From: Loktanella sp. M215
GTDB taxonomy: Bacteria; Pseudomonadota; Alphaproteobacteria; Rhodobacterales; Rhodobacteraceae
Reading direction: 5' to 3'
Assembly (NCBI RefSeq): GCF_021735925.1
Contig: NZ_WMEA01000003.1
Location: 1 to 37,074, forward strand
DNA: 37,074 bases
Shown: positions 25,796 to 35,589 of the stretch, one piece after another
Layout of the letters: each line of letters begins with the position of its first letter
Position numbering within the stretch: position 1 is the first letter of the stretch
The notes under the pieces: generated by a model
The model's input: only the letters and a program-made list of their open reading frames with translations
Databases searched by the model: none
What the model was told of the DNA's origin: nothing
Program-made: the position numbers and the translations under genes

Positions 25796-25933
25796 ATGGG
25801 CCTGAACATGACTGCCCTCCTTCTTTTTTGTCCCTGTGCAGCTGAACTATGCAAGCTTTTTGATATACGCTTGTACGGCCGGAAGTGGACTGTGCCCCAC
25901 CGTACGTCGAAAGGCCGCTTCGAGCGCAAATGA
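25796..25933 (+). CDS. Small hypothetical protein, 45 aa
   Basis: Opens M-G-L-N-M-T-A-L-L-L-F-C-P-C and ends in a basic tail (R-T-S-K-G-R-F-E-R-K). It has an ideal ribosome site, and its frame spans the 18-bp direct repeat, translating as C-K-L-F-D-I. At the other copy of that repeat the same frame reads C-K-L-F-D-I-S-S-H-G-D-R-W before a stop, so the similarity may be of coding origin. Function unknown. Confidence 0.4.
   Translation: MGLNMTALLLFCPCAAELCKLFDIRLYGRKWTVPHRTSKGRFERK
25849..25866 (+). repeat. 18-bp direct repeat ATGCAAGCTTTTTGATAT
   Basis: Exact copy of the sequence upstream of the recombinase (4,356 / 30,264). On the circle the two bracket the ~4.4 kb that holds the unknown RHH-157-68-306 and 76/196-aa genes. 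Confidence 0.5.
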
Positions 25934-26340
25934 CCACATCCGGAGGTTGGTAGTTTTTTATGTATTAAGGCTCTGCGCAAGTTTCGTGTCGCGAGCGAAG
26001 GGGCTGCCCTCGTACGACGTAACCTTCACTGCCTGACATCCAATGAGCAGGTTGTGCTGGTTACTGACCTTAGCTGCAAATGGTACGAACGGCTACTTTA
26101 GGCAATGACACCTTGCCATAAACTGTCATTTTTTCCAGTGACAGAGACTGTGGGCGCAACCGGCCGAAAACCTGCCCGAGCTGAGGTAACTAGCTTCAGG
26201 GGCCTTGTTTTCAGCCTTGCGGCTTGCAGGCCGCACCAGCCTCTTGACGCAGGATCCTGTTCGTCTCCTAGTTTGCAGCGGCGAAGGCTGCTCCGAAGAA
26301 CAGGCACCAGCTCAGTCGGACTTAATCGCAGACACGTCAC
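25934..26340. other. Gene-poor stretch (copy 2)
   Basis: About 400 bases between the 45-aa ORF and the end of the 306-aa gene, with no supported gene. Only a weak TGTCA...TGACA hairpin (about 26,127-26,146) is visible. Confidence 0.5.
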
Positions 26341-27261
26341 TCAGAAGGGCAGGGTGACAGTGTTTAGCCATTGCAGTGCTGTCTCTACCACTTGGCCAAT
26401 CTTCTCACCGACAAGAACCCCTGCGAGCTGAACAGTGACGCCGCCGACGACCGCGACACCGCCCGCTGAGCCAATCGTCGCCATGAAGCTGTCGACGGAC
26501 TTGTCGAGTTTCTTGCCCATCCAGAAGAGGACTTTTTGCAGCCGTCCTGTTGCCTCGAGCACGACCTCTACGTCGGGCTTTTCGTTAGCTAGCTCTGCAT
26601 CCATCTGGTCGATGGCATCGGTTGCTTCGATCTTCAGCTCGACCGTCAGTGCCGGTTGCTCTGGCGGTTGATTGTGCCCAATCCCGCCATGCGACGGCGG
26701 GTCTTGAGCAAGGAGCGCGCGCAGCTCCGCTAGTTTGCGGCGCAATGCCACGCGTTCCTCGTGTTCAAACGGATCGCCAAAGGCGGGAACGACGCCGTTT
26801 TCTATCCGCCGCTGAATATCTTCTAAGGCCGGTGAAGGGGGCTCGTTATAGTGTTCGGCCATTGCCCCGTCGCGGGCGGCTATCTGATCAGGATGATTTG
26901 GACCTGGGGCCCATTCTATCGTGCCGTCTGATTGTACCTCTAGGACGGCTTCCTGAATAACCTCAAAGGGCACTATGTCGCTAAACTCGTCTTGGAGCTG
27001 TTCGTCGGCATCGTAGGGTCCGCCCCAAGGATAGCGATAGGGAGAGTCGCCAGGGTCTTCCTTGTCCGCGTAGGGCATCTCGTTCTGAGGGTCTTCAAAC
27101 ATGCCTCGAAACCAGTGGACCATATACTCGATCTGCTTCGTCCGAGCGAAGCGCTTGAGCCTAGACGAGGTAACGTAGTTCTCTGGATCGTCCGGTGAGT
27201 AATATCGGGCTGCCACGTCCTGTCTTTCGTTAAAGGTTCGGGCCCACGTCGCTAATGTCAC
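26341..27261 (-). CDS. Hypothetical protein with GIGHNQPP-type motif, 306 aa (copy 2, intact)
   Basis: Family unknown. The N-terminal ~115 residues are polar with many aromatic residues (R-Y-Y-S-P-D-D-P-E-N-Y). The centre has an acidic helical block and G-G-I-G-H-N-Q-P-P near residue 195, a motif seen in many alphaproteobacterial proteins of unknown role. The C-terminal 60 residues are glycine- and valine-rich and hydrophobic (A-G-G-V-A-V-V-G-G-V-T-V), possibly membrane-associated. GTG 27,261 overlaps the preceding stop (GTGA); copy 1 instead offers ATG at 1,332. Last gene of a four-gene minus-strand cluster. Confidence 0.7.
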   Translation of the reverse strand: MTLATWARTFNERQDVAARYYSPDDPENYVTSSRLKRFARTKQIEYMVHWFRGMFEDPQNEMPYADKEDPGDSPYRYPWGGPYDADEQLQDEFSDIVPFEVIQEAVLEVQSDGTIEWAPGPNHPDQIAARDGAMAEHYNEPPSPALEDIQRRIENGVVPAFGDPFEHEERVALRRKLAELRALLAQDPPSHGGIGHNQPPEQPALTVELKIEATDAIDQMDAELANEKPDVEVVLEATGRLQKVLFWMGKKLDKSVDSFMATIGSAGGVAVVGGVTVQLAGVLVGEKIGQVVETALQWLNTVTLPF

Positions 27262-27464
27262 CGCATTGATGTAAGCGATGTACTTACCGCCTCGTACCGT
27301 TTCATCTCGACCACCGGCAGGACAAGAGCCTTTATACGCTTAAGGTAGTCAGCTCTCCTAGGGGCACGAGCAAATCCCAACATATCGCGCAGTAAACAGT
27401 CGTTTTTAGGAATTCCAATCAAAATCTTCAATCTCCCGCCAAGGATTAGCACTGAGTGCCACAA
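27258..27464 (-). CDS. Small hypothetical protein, up to 68 aa (copy 2)
   Basis: Reads L-K-I-L-I-G-I-P-K-N-D-C-L-L-R-D and ends in a frame overlapping the 306-aa start. The start could be TTG 27,464 or GTG 27,452. No recognised domain. One T difference from copy 1 alters the last third, so the C-terminus is provisional. Confidence 0.45.
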   Translation of the reverse strand: MWHSVLILGGRLKILIGIPKNDCLLRDMLGFARAPRRADYLKRIKALVLPVVEMKRYEAVSTSLTSMR

Positions 27465-27515
27465 ACGGTGGTTTTCGGGCCCCCAGAGTAAGGCAGAGTG
27501 ACCTAGAAGGAGGGA

Positions 27516-27989
27516 TCACAAGACCAGCTTCGAGGGATCGACACCTGCGTCTTCTAGTCGTCGCCTGGCGGCAAGCTGCACCTCCGGATTGAACTCCTTA
27601 CTGTGTTTTAGGACCAGTGCCTCGCCGGTAAGCTCGGGGCAGCCATAGTCGATCAAGATCCTGAAGCCGTCTGTCGGGGTCTTGCTGGTCGCGAACCCGA
27701 TCAGGGTCTCCTTTACGCCGACACGGGCGACCTTCTGGCGCGTCCGGGACAGCCTGATGGTCTTTCCTCGCTCCTCGCTGTGCATCTCCTCAAATGCGTG
27801 GATCGTCTTCCAGAAGTCGTGCTCGAGCGTGCCGGGCTCTTCTTTCGGAAGTATCTCCACCAAGCGCCGGAAGGCGGCTTCCTCTACATCGGTCGCGCTG
27901 AGCCTGCGGGCATTGGCTCTAAAGTTGCGGAGCTTGGCGGGGTCCGTAGTGGCCGCGATCGCGATCAGGACGTTCTTGTGATCAGCCAT
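27516..27989 (-). CDS. Hypothetical protein, 157 aa (copy 2, intact)
   Basis: ATG 27,987-27,989, 11 bases after the ribbon-helix-helix gene's stop. Soluble and charged, with no membrane segment. The C-terminal part (T-L-I-G-F-A-T-S-K-T-P-T-D-G-F, then E-F-N-P-E-V-Q and E-D-A-G-V-D-P) looks conserved and resembles small alphaproteobacterial proteins I have seen without a function. Confidence 0.75.
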   Translation of the reverse strand: MADHKNVLIAIAATTDPAKLRNFRANARRLSATDVEEAAFRRLVEILPKEEPGTLEHDFWKTIHAFEEMHSEERGKTIRLSRTRQKVARVGVKETLIGFATSKTPTDGFRILIDYGCPELTGEALVLKHSKEFNPEVQLAARRRLEDAGVDPSKLVL

Positions 27990-28000
27990 GGGGGTTCCGC

Positions 28001-28522
28001 TTACGATGCCTGGACGATGACGGCTGCGACGGGAGGCTCCACAGCGAGGAGTGTGTAGCTCTTGATCGGCTCGCCGGTAACATACTCCCTGCGTGGAGTG
28101 CCCGCGTCGTCGAGAAGCGGCTCTGCGCCGACCGCCTTCTTGATGTACCAGCCTAGGTACATGTTGAGCGGCATCTTTCCGGGCGCCTTGTCAGCATAGG
28201 CGTCCACGCCGATCACCTCCTCGTAGAGAGCCCGAATGTTTGGGATGGCCATCATCGCGCGAAAGACAGTGAGCGTGAAATGCTCGTCCGCTTTTCCCGC
28301 GTCACGGATCTCGCGGGCTACGGTCTGCGCCATCTCGTAGAGGGCCGTGGTGTTGTCGATCTCCCGCCGCCGATCAGCCGGTAGGTGTTCGTAGACGGCG
28401 CGTTCCAGCGCGCGCTGCATGAAGGCGGAGGGATCGATCCCAGCTTCGGAGGATAGCGACTTGATGAGGTCGGCCACATCGCTCCGGAGGCGTAAGGAAA
28501 TTCGGGTTGTACTATCAGTCAT
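28001..28522 (-). CDS. Ribbon-helix-helix-type protein, 173 aa (copy 2, intact)
   Basis: Residues 4-45 (T-T-R-I-S-L-R-L-R-S-D-V-A-D-L-I-K...S-A-F-M-Q-R-A-L-E) fit a ribbon-helix-helix DNA-binding fold: basic strand then two helices. A ~125-residue C-terminal domain of unknown type follows. ATG 28,520-28,522. An 8-bp palindrome 57 bases upstream may be its operator. First gene of the cluster, so it probably regulates it. Confidence 0.7.
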   Translation of the reverse strand: MTDSTTRISLRLRSDVADLIKSLSSEAGIDPSAFMQRALERAVYEHLPADRRREIDNTTALYEMAQTVAREIRDAGKADEHFTLTVFRAMMAIPNIRALYEEVIGVDAYADKAPGKMPLNMYLGWYIKKAVGAEPLLDDAGTPRREYVTGEPIKSYTLLAVEPPVAAVIVQAS

Positions 28523-29177
28523 AATTTACAAACTCCACCAGTGTATGACTGCTGATATACAGGGAAGTCTGCTGAGTCAACAGGTGAATGACACCTGTTA
28601 AAAGTCTTGGCCTACATCAGACCCAATCCACATTTGTCTTGGATTGGCGCTGATCGAGCAGCCTGCAGAGGAAGGCTTAAGCCAACGCGACCGACCTCTA
28701 CGCCGCCTGCTGTAAGCCTTAACGTACCCGACTTTTTCAACGCCGTTCTAATCCGTACTCATGAACTCGGGGGCCACGCCTCTCGGGCATCCTCATTGAC
28801 CAAGCGGATGACCGACCGCACTGAAACGTCTGTAAAATCGAGCTTCCGCAGACATGTACGGCACATGGTGGTCGCCGTCTTGTAACGTTTTACGCCGGTC
28901 TCGATTGTGGCGTTGCGGTAAGTCAGATCGTGACCCTTGCGGTTCAGGACAGGGACGAAGGGCGTTACTTCCCGCGTTAAGGGGGTAAGCCAGAAACGGT
29001 GGTTTTTGGAACGTGGTGAATGGCGGTTCTGAGCCCAAACTTCCGACACTTACTTGCACCTCTAATGTCGGCTTCTAGTTCAGGAATAATCTAAATGGTT
29101 TGCCGGACGAAAACAGTGCTCAAAAACCCTTCAACAAAGGGTTGTTAGCACAAACCACGATAGCGAGTACGTTTATG
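28523..29177. other. Intergenic region, copy 2
   Basis: Matches 2,612-3,267 with one base less. It holds the inverted repeat at 28,579-28,599 and otherwise no supported gene. A 96-aa minus-strand frame (28,759-29,049) changes its C-terminus with that single-base difference. Confidence 0.5.
28579..28599. promoter_or_regulatory. Perfect inverted repeat, candidate operator (copy 2)
   Basis: AACAGGTG and CACCTGTT with a 5-base spacer, identical to 2,668-2,688. Confidence 0.45.
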
Positions 29178-29768
29178 CTAGCGTAAGATCATAGGGAACA
29201 TTCGAGAAATTTTGCGTTGCCACCATTCCAGCGTAGGTTTTTCACCGGAAACAAGATCAACTTCTTTTAGAAATTCCCACCAAAGGTTCGGCAGATCATG
29301 AAGATCATTGTAAAGGATGCTGGTTTTACTTTCATGTAACTTTAAGATGACAAAGCCAGGCGGGTCATGCTCGCTGGCCGCGTCATATCTGAAATTGAGT
29401 TCTCCATTTTTCCAGCGACGTTCCTTGTGCTTACCGTGCTTCGTCGTATTAGCAACGTCTACACAGAGACCCTGATGAGGTATTTTCGCGTCTACCAAAT
29501 CAGTAAAGTCCTGTTCCTTTACCCTGAACTTTTTCTTGCGTTCTTGTTGCATCCATCGTGTTCTCGCCCAGTTTTCCAAAGAAGACGCTGAAATACATGC
29601 ATTGAGTGCTAAGTAAGCGAGCGGCTCATGTTCTTCCGGAAATGATCGTTGGACGTCTCCGAAAGCATCCACATCCCAATACATTTTAGACCATGCTGCG
29701 CGGATGTCCCCGATGATGAGCGTATGGAGCGCCGGTAGTTTCTCAGATTTTTCAGGCCTGTTTCTCAT
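29178..29768 (-). CDS. Hypothetical protein, 196 aa, copy 2
   Basis: Identical to 3,268-3,858, which is described there. That this ~600-base stretch agrees completely while regions near the contig ends do not supports the contig-end error explanation. Confidence 0.75.
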   Translation of the reverse strand: MRNRPEKSEKLPALHTLIIGDIRAAWSKMYWDVDAFGDVQRSFPEEHEPLAYLALNACISASSLENWARTRWMQQERKKKFRVKEQDFTDLVDAKIPHQGLCVDVANTTKHGKHKERRWKNGELNFRYDAASEHDPPGFVILKLHESKTSILYNDLHDLPNLWWEFLKEVDLVSGEKPTLEWWQRKISRMFPMILR

Positions 29769-29773
29769 AGTAT

Positions 29774-30003
29774 TTATTCAACCTTCAAAATTTCTCTCAA
29801 GGCTGATTTTGCTCCACTATGATGATCGCCTTCTAGAAACTCTGTTGTCGAATAAGTCCTTTTTCCCGTATTCTGAGCCAAACCTTTAACTGTGACGTAG
29901 TCCCAATGGTGCGTGACCACACTTTTTTCTCTGCATCAAAGTTCCACCAGTCCTCGTATTGTCCTAGGTGTCCCTTTGTAACTTCGTAAAACTGTTTGCT
30001 CAT
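29774..30003 (-). CDS. Small hypothetical protein (~76 aa), copy 2, one base short
   Basis: ATG 30,001-30,003 with AGGACAG upstream. First half M-S-K-Q-F-Y-E-V-T-K-G-H-L-G-Q-Y-E-D-W-W, second half from D-Y-V-T-V-K-G-L-A-Q-N-T-G to A-L-R-E-I-L-K-V-E. One more T in the six-T run near 29,925 joins them into 76 codons plus stop. It ends 5 bases before the 196-aa gene on the same strand, suggesting co-translation. Unknown family. Confidence 0.55.
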
Positions 30004-30141
30004 TCATCTGTCCTTATAAAATAATGATAGTCGCTTTCGTCCTTTATAATCGGCTTTGTGGGACGCTGCGATAAGTGTCCAGTTTAGGTCAGAAATATGA
30101 TACGCGAAAGGTAACTTTATCCGGCACTGCCGTCATTCAGA

Positions 30142-30173
30142 CGTGTGCCAAAAACCCTCGTTTTTGGCACACG
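30142..30173. repeat. 14-bp perfect inverted repeat, 4-base loop (copy 2)
   Basis: Identical to 4,234-4,265. Confidence 0.7.
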
Positions 30174-30263
30174 CATCCCCTGCCCTGTTTTTAGCTGCCA
30201 CAAACCCGCTTCAAAAGCCGAACAGTAGATACACGTTTTTGAACTGCACCGGCTTACCCATCC

Positions 30264-30281
30264 ATGCAAGCTTTTTGATAT
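30264..30281 (+). repeat. 18-bp direct repeat (second pass)
   Basis: Same site as 4,356-4,373; compare 25,849-25,866. Confidence 0.5.
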
Positions 30282-30376
30282 TAGCTCGCATGGCGACCGA
30301 TGGGGCTGAGCTATATAAAACAGGGGTTTCATGGGTTCTTCGCGCTTCACCTCTTCCGGTATGCACGCTTTCCCGC

Positions 30377-30382
30377 TATAAT
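30377..30382 (+). promoter_or_regulatory. -10 element of recombinase promoter (copy 2)
   Basis: TATAAT, with ribosome site AAGGA at 30,398-30,402 before ATG 30,411. Confidence 0.5.
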
Positions 30383-30410
30383 GGGTGCGTAGCCTGCAAG
30401 GATTGGCCCC

Positions 30411-31057
30411 ATGACACCCCCTCCGAAACCGGCCTGGAACCGCGGCAAGGTGGTGGGCAAGAAACCCCCCGCTCACCCCTGACGAGGTCAGCCTGATCCG
30501 GCTCTTGCTGCGGCAGGACAGCCGGACGCAAGCTGCGGCGGTCCGTGACCTCGGCGCTGTTTAACGTGGCCCCGGATACCTGCTTCCGGGGCTCCGACTT
30601 GGTGCGGCTGCGGGTCGCCGATGTGGCCACCCCGCTCGGGGTGCGCGAGATTGTCGAGATCCGGCAGAAGAAGACCGAGACCCGGAATGCCCGCCCCGTG
30701 CAAGCGCGGCTGTCGGCGGTGACGCGCGACAGCCTGCGCGTCTACCTGGCCGCCAGCGAGCGGCCGCTGCACGGCTGGCTGTTCACCGGACAGGGCGTGC
30801 GCTGGTCGCATTCACACCTGAGTGAAAGCCAGCTCTGGCGGCTGTTCAAAGGCTGGCTGATACGGGCCCGGCTCGATCCCGCGCTCTACGGGCTGCACTC
30901 CCTGCGCCGCACCTTCCCGACCTATATCCACCAGCAGACCGGCAACCTACGGGCTGCCCAGCTCCTGCTGGGCCACGTCAGCATCGAGAGCACGAAAGAA
31001 TACATCGGCACCGAACAGGCCGAGGCCCTCGACATCGCCCGCAAATACCATCTCTGA
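30411..31057 (+). CDS. Tyrosine recombinase / site-specific integrase, copy 2
   Basis: The catalytic domain is intact here: Arg in C-F-R-G-S-D-L-V-R-L, Lys in R-Q-K-K-T-E, H-S-L-R-R-T-F (H-x-x-R), L-L-G-H-V-S and Tyr in T-K-E-Y-I-G. The N-terminus is broken by an extra C near 30,470 and by base errors near 30,549. Combined with copy 1 the join reads R-D-L-A-L-F-N-V-A-L-D-T-C, giving ~215 aa. Being short, it lacks a large arm-binding domain and resembles plasmid resolvase-type or cassette integrases. Could resolve multimers or move the adjacent cargo. Confidence 0.85.
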
Positions 31058-31158
31058 TGATCGCGCAGACCTATCTGGCGAAACGCAATCCAGTGAAGAA
31101 CTGGGCGTGGCTGGAGAGTCGAACACAGCAGCGTAGGTTAGCTTGATTGCGGGCCTAA

Positions 31159-32618
31159 TCATCTTTTGATGCTCCATCCGTGCGGGATGAGGATTACATC
31201 GTCTTCATCAACAGATGCAGGGGTGTAGGTCACATTCAGCAGGCGCTGAGGGACGACAAGTTCGTGGGAAAGGTTTGCGTTCAGTCTCTCAATGATAGTT
31301 TTAGAGTATAACGGTATACCATCGAGGTCATCCCAATCGCTTTCCGGACGCTGAAATAAATCCAGTCCGCCTATAAATACTGATTCAACAAGATAGCCTT
31401 TCTTTTTTTTTTCTTTGTTGAAACGGTAACGTCCAGTACGTGCCCACGACCAGTAGTTGGATGAAGTTTGCGCCCGCAGCCGATAGTGTGTCCGCAATAA
31501 ATTCAAAACTCGCCTTAAGTTCGGGTATTTTTTGTAAGTCAAATACTTCGTCAAAATATTTACTTTTGATCTTGGGGCGGAGGTTACCTGTCGAGTCAAA
31601 AAATATCTCGAATAGCATCCCGTCTAACAACGCCTTCCGCTTCAATTTGCCAAACTGTGCAGTGCGCGATTTGAAGTCTTCGATAAAAACGTCAGCGGCT
31701 CCAGATGATCCACAAGCGGCTTGATATATATTTCGACCAAGGACGAATAGGTTGTTAATACTCATCGGCTTAACGCTTTTTTCATCAAGCTTCAGTAATG
31801 CCGGATTTTGAACATACCAATTATAGCTCTTCAAACCTTCTATAATTTTATGTGACAACTTAGAGTTGTCGAGGCCAAACAGGCCATCTGCAAGAGCGGT
31901 TTCGTCATATTCCTTAACTATTTTGTCGATACCTAGATTGAAATAGAACTCACCGGCTAAGGATGTGTGTTCCCATGTAGTCTGCTTACCTTGGCTGGCG
32001 GCGGCGACGGTGTTTCTTACCCGCTTGAACATTGTCTCGATGGGGCAGTCTTTTGTGTCAATGTGCTGCAACAGAGCCTCAGTATAAGTGCCATTCCGTC
32101 CGACCCCATCAGCAGCGGTTTCACCGGGGGACGTTGCAAATCCTATGATCGTGCCTTTCGGGGCATAAACAGACGCAAGGCCGCGCATGGCTATATCCCG
32201 ATGCCACGCCCTCTTCCAAGGATTGTTTCGGCACGCATCCAACACAATAATCTTGGTTAATGCCTTGGATTTTGCCAATACCTCTACAACCTTATCCAAG
32301 GAGAGTGAGCTGTATTTTGCATCAATCTCTGAAGAGTCGTCTGTGTCGATGGCTAGCAAATAATTGCTACCATCAATTTGCATACCATGACCGGCGAAAA
32401 AAAAACATTCCGACATCATGGGTTTTGAGAAGATCACCAAATTCTTTAAGCTTTTTTTCCATGGCCGCTTTTGAGCAGTCTGTCCCGAGTATCACCTCAA
32501 AATCGTAGGACTTTAGTTTTTCACTTATGTCCAAAGCGTCGTTGACAGGATTTTCGAGTTCGCCACCTGCGGGATACTCCGCATTCCCTAAAACCAGAGC
32601 TGCCATTTTTCTTTTCAA
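31159..32618 (-). CDS. Caspase-like protein, copy 2 (frame errors)
   Basis: Counterpart of 5,248-6,705. Correct across the T run near 32,051 and the A run near 31,600, but with an extra A at 32,397-32,405 (breaking F-F-F-A-G-H-G), two extra T at 31,404-31,413 and a missing G near 31,453. All are resolved by copy 1. Confidence 0.78.
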
Positions 32619-32676
32619 CTTAAATCTCCCTTGCCGACGCACATACTTGCGTTCTCAAATGTTCATAACCGTTCCG

Positions 32677-33376
32677 CTACTCGTAATTTTTTGAATCTCC
32701 ACCCAGTCCGCGCGTCGTGCGCCCGGTTGTTCCGGCATGGAATTTTGGAAATAAGTGGCTCAGTCGGTAACCATGAGATGCACCGGGTAAGCGATCCATC
32801 CGCTCATAGCTTTCCACGGTAACAAGACCGTTGATGTTCAGAATCCCAAGAGCGCGCTTAATGCGCTTAATCGGGACACCCGCATAGTCGCTGATTTGAT
32901 CGTAGGTGATCCGGGTCACGTTCTGTTTAGTGTCACGCCGCGCCGCGAGCGCGAGATAGATTTTCACGGCATCCAGCTCTGCCACCTTACGAAGATAGAA
33001 GTCTTCGAACATCGGCATAGCTCCATTGCCATCGTATAAAGGTTTCGCAGGCAGCGCGGCCCAAGGACGCCCCTTGCCGTAGTTTGTGAGTTGGAATGTG
33101 CTGCGCCCGTTAGCTTCGCGTATCACCAAATTACGTGCTGCCAGAATTTCGAGACCATCGGCAATCTTGGTGCGGCTTACGCCAGTTGCGGCAAACAGGT
33201 CGTTGTATGTCGCGCGAGCGATGCCCTCTTTCCAGATCAGCGCGATGCGCGATTGCCATCAGAACCATGAGAGCTGCTGTTTCGGATGCCCCGGCCTCGG
33301 CACGCCACTTGAAGGCTGAAAGCCCGCCTTCTTCCATCCAAGCAGACGGCAGCTTTACCCACTGACGCATGTTCAT
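32677..33376 (-). CDS. Winged-helix/HTH protein, copy 2 (one extra base)
   Basis: Counterpart of the intact 6,764-7,462; an extra T near 33,229 splits it into 33,376-33,131 and a downstream part. Confidence 0.72.
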
Positions 33377-33517
33377 TTGCGACGTTCCTTCGTGATGGCG
33401 TGAAGGACTACGTGCAGCGCAAATCCGGCTACACCTACAGCACTAATTCCAAGGAGAAGCGCGAGGATGATCGGGGGGTGCTGAGAGCAGCGAGGAGAGA
33501 ACGTCATCAGAGGGCAT
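33373..33517 (-). CDS. Small membrane protein, copy 2 (one extra base)
   Basis: Counterpart of 7,459-7,602; six G at about 33,473-33,478 instead of five shift the frame. Confidence 0.5.
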
Positions 33518-33819
33518 GTGGGTAATCCTTGGTTTGAACTTTTTGCGTCGATTATGTCCAAAAATACGATGCCCGTTATTTTCTATCTAGATAGACTTCT
33601 CTGAAGTATTCTAAATTATACAAAAAAAAACACTATATTTTTCAAAAGTACTATATGATAAATAACTATCTTTGTAAGAACCTATTTCAGTCCATAAGCT
33701 GAACTCTATAGACTGAAATGGCGGAAATCTGCGATGTCGCGGTGCAGACTTGCCCACAATGCGTTCAGCCGACCTCATTCATGTGGAGCATAGTATTGCG
33801 GTCATTATGTTATCGCCAC
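33518..33819. other. AT-rich intergenic region, copy 2
   Basis: Same as 7,603-7,905; the 9-bp inverted repeat is at 33,684-33,719. Confidence 0.6.
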
Positions 33820-33823
33820 CTCC

Positions 33824-35168
33824 TCAGCCCCCCTGTATAATGCGTTCAAGTCAGCGTGCCGGACTCGAAACTGGCTCCGGCGCTTGATCAGCGGCTTTGC
33901 TGATCCCGCAGCTTCCATCTTGATGCCCGGATCGTAGTAAACGCTTCCGGCTGAAACCGCCGCCAGCAGGAGGAGCACGTCAGTTCCTTCGCACAACTGG
34001 ACTACACCTCCATAGCTGTACTCCGGCGGTGGGAACTGCATGAGAGACGGCACATAGACGGCCTTGGCGTGCTTGCGGTTCCAGTGGGCCATAATGCCCC
34101 GGAACCCCCATGAAGCTGCGACAGTGTTGTCGCGGTCCAGCAGGACAATCCCGCCGTCGAAATCTGTGATCTTCCCCGTTGCCGCGTCGAACCCGTCAAG
34201 GCGCAGCATGAGGCCGGTGTCTGCGTGGAAATCACGGCTGGCGGTGTAGATCCCGCCGAAATTGATACGGTCTGCCTTGCCCGACTTATCGGCATAGCCA
34301 TAGCGGTTCAGAAACGCCGCGACACCCTCATCCCGGTACAGCCCGCCGGTTGGTTCCGGCGTCATCAGGGTCACAGCGCCTTTTGCACGGTAGCTGGTAA
34401 AGTCGTTTACCCCGTATTGCTTGACCTCCCAGCCCATAAAGTCCGGATCCGCATAGCCGTTCGGAGCGATGCCCAGCTCAGCTTCCAGCGTATAGCCGCC
34501 GCCGTTGCGGGCGCTGGTAGGGGGCCGGCACCCCCTGCCCTGCCCATCTTCTGCGATGCGATCCAGCCTTTGGCGTGAATCCGCCGGAGCGCGGCGAGCA
34601 GTGCTTCCTTCGGGTCGGTGCCATCTTGGCGCAGTTTTTCCAGATCGTGAAAGACGCCGGTCGTTTCCGAGACCGGACGCTGCTGCGTCAAAGGTGTGGG
34701 CAACGGGATCGTCAGCTGCAACGACATGACCCAGAACCCGGCCATCGGCACAGATCCCCAAAAACAGCACTCTGCCTTCGTCGCGCGACCTCATCAGCAC
34801 GACTGGTGCACGTTTTCGCCCGCGCAAAAAGCCGGACATCCGCACCTCGGGATATTTCGGATACAGGATTAGCTGCGCATCGGGTGCGGGCGTCGGGCCG
34901 TCAGCATCGAGCCAGAAGAAACGAACCATGGCTTTGGCCCTGTCTCGACGCTGCCCGCGCGGTCACTGTCGTCACCCTCGACCGGACCATGCGGAATGAT
35001 GTTCAGGGCGCCAAATCCGCCGCCCAGATAAACCTGATTTTTTGAGTTGTCATTCGGAGCAATTCGCTTGGCGTAGAAACGTACCGCCCCATGGGCAGCC
35101 ATCTGGTCAAGCAGGCGGGTGAGCGGCGTTATCAATCCATTGGCCTTCAATGCAGAATTCATCTGCAT
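33824..35168 (-). CDS. MvaI/BcnI-like restriction endonuclease, copy 2 (frame errors)
   Basis: Counterpart of 7,906-9,249. The motif region G-Y-A-D-P-D-F-M-G-W-E-V-K-Q is intact. Indels near 34,516, 34,667, 34,815 and 34,948 break the N-terminal half. With six C at the end, the frame would run on to 33,805 instead of stopping at 33,824. Confidence 0.78.
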
Positions 35169-35589
35169 CAGAGGACAGCCAGTGCGCTATTGAGTCAATG
35201 ACATGACCGGGTGACAGACGCCCCCTGCCCTTCAGAGCACATTCCCAGACAACGCCACATCGCCAGCCGGCGGCCCGGGCAGCTGTCCATGTGGCAGCGT
35301 CCCGTTCCTGATTGCGGCCGATCTTGGCCCGCCAGAAGTCCTCACGGCTCTTAGGCCAGTGAAACAGCGGGCAGCTGTGCCCGTGCCAGAAGCAGCCGTG
35401 GACCCAGAGCAGCGCATGATATTTAGGAAAGACCAGATCCGGCCTGCCGGGGAGGTCACGGCCCTGCAGTCTGAATCTGAACCCCTGTGCGTGCAGTCCT
35501 TTGCGGATGATCAGCTCAGGTTTTGTATCGCGGCTGCGGATGGCCGCCATATTGCGACTCCGGGTTGCGGGGTCATGGACATCAGCCAA
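35107..35589 (-). CDS. vsr: Very short patch repair endonuclease (Vsr), copy 2
   Basis: Identical to 9,188-9,670, with all catalytic and zinc residues present. Confidence 0.93.
   Translation of the reverse strand: MADVHDPATRSRNMAAIRSRDTKPELIIRKGLHAQGFRFRLQGRDLPGRPDLVFPKYHALLWVHGCFWHGHSCPLFHWPKSREDFWRAKIGRNQERDAATWTAARAAGWRCGVVWECALKGRGRLSPGHVIDSIAHWLSSDADEFCIEGQWIDNAAHPPA

Larger units (their letters stand above)
30004..30410. other. Divergent intergenic region before the recombinase, copy 2
   Basis: Same contents as 4,096-4,502: inverted repeat, 18-bp repeat and recombinase promoter (TATAAT at 30,377-30,382). Confidence 0.5.
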
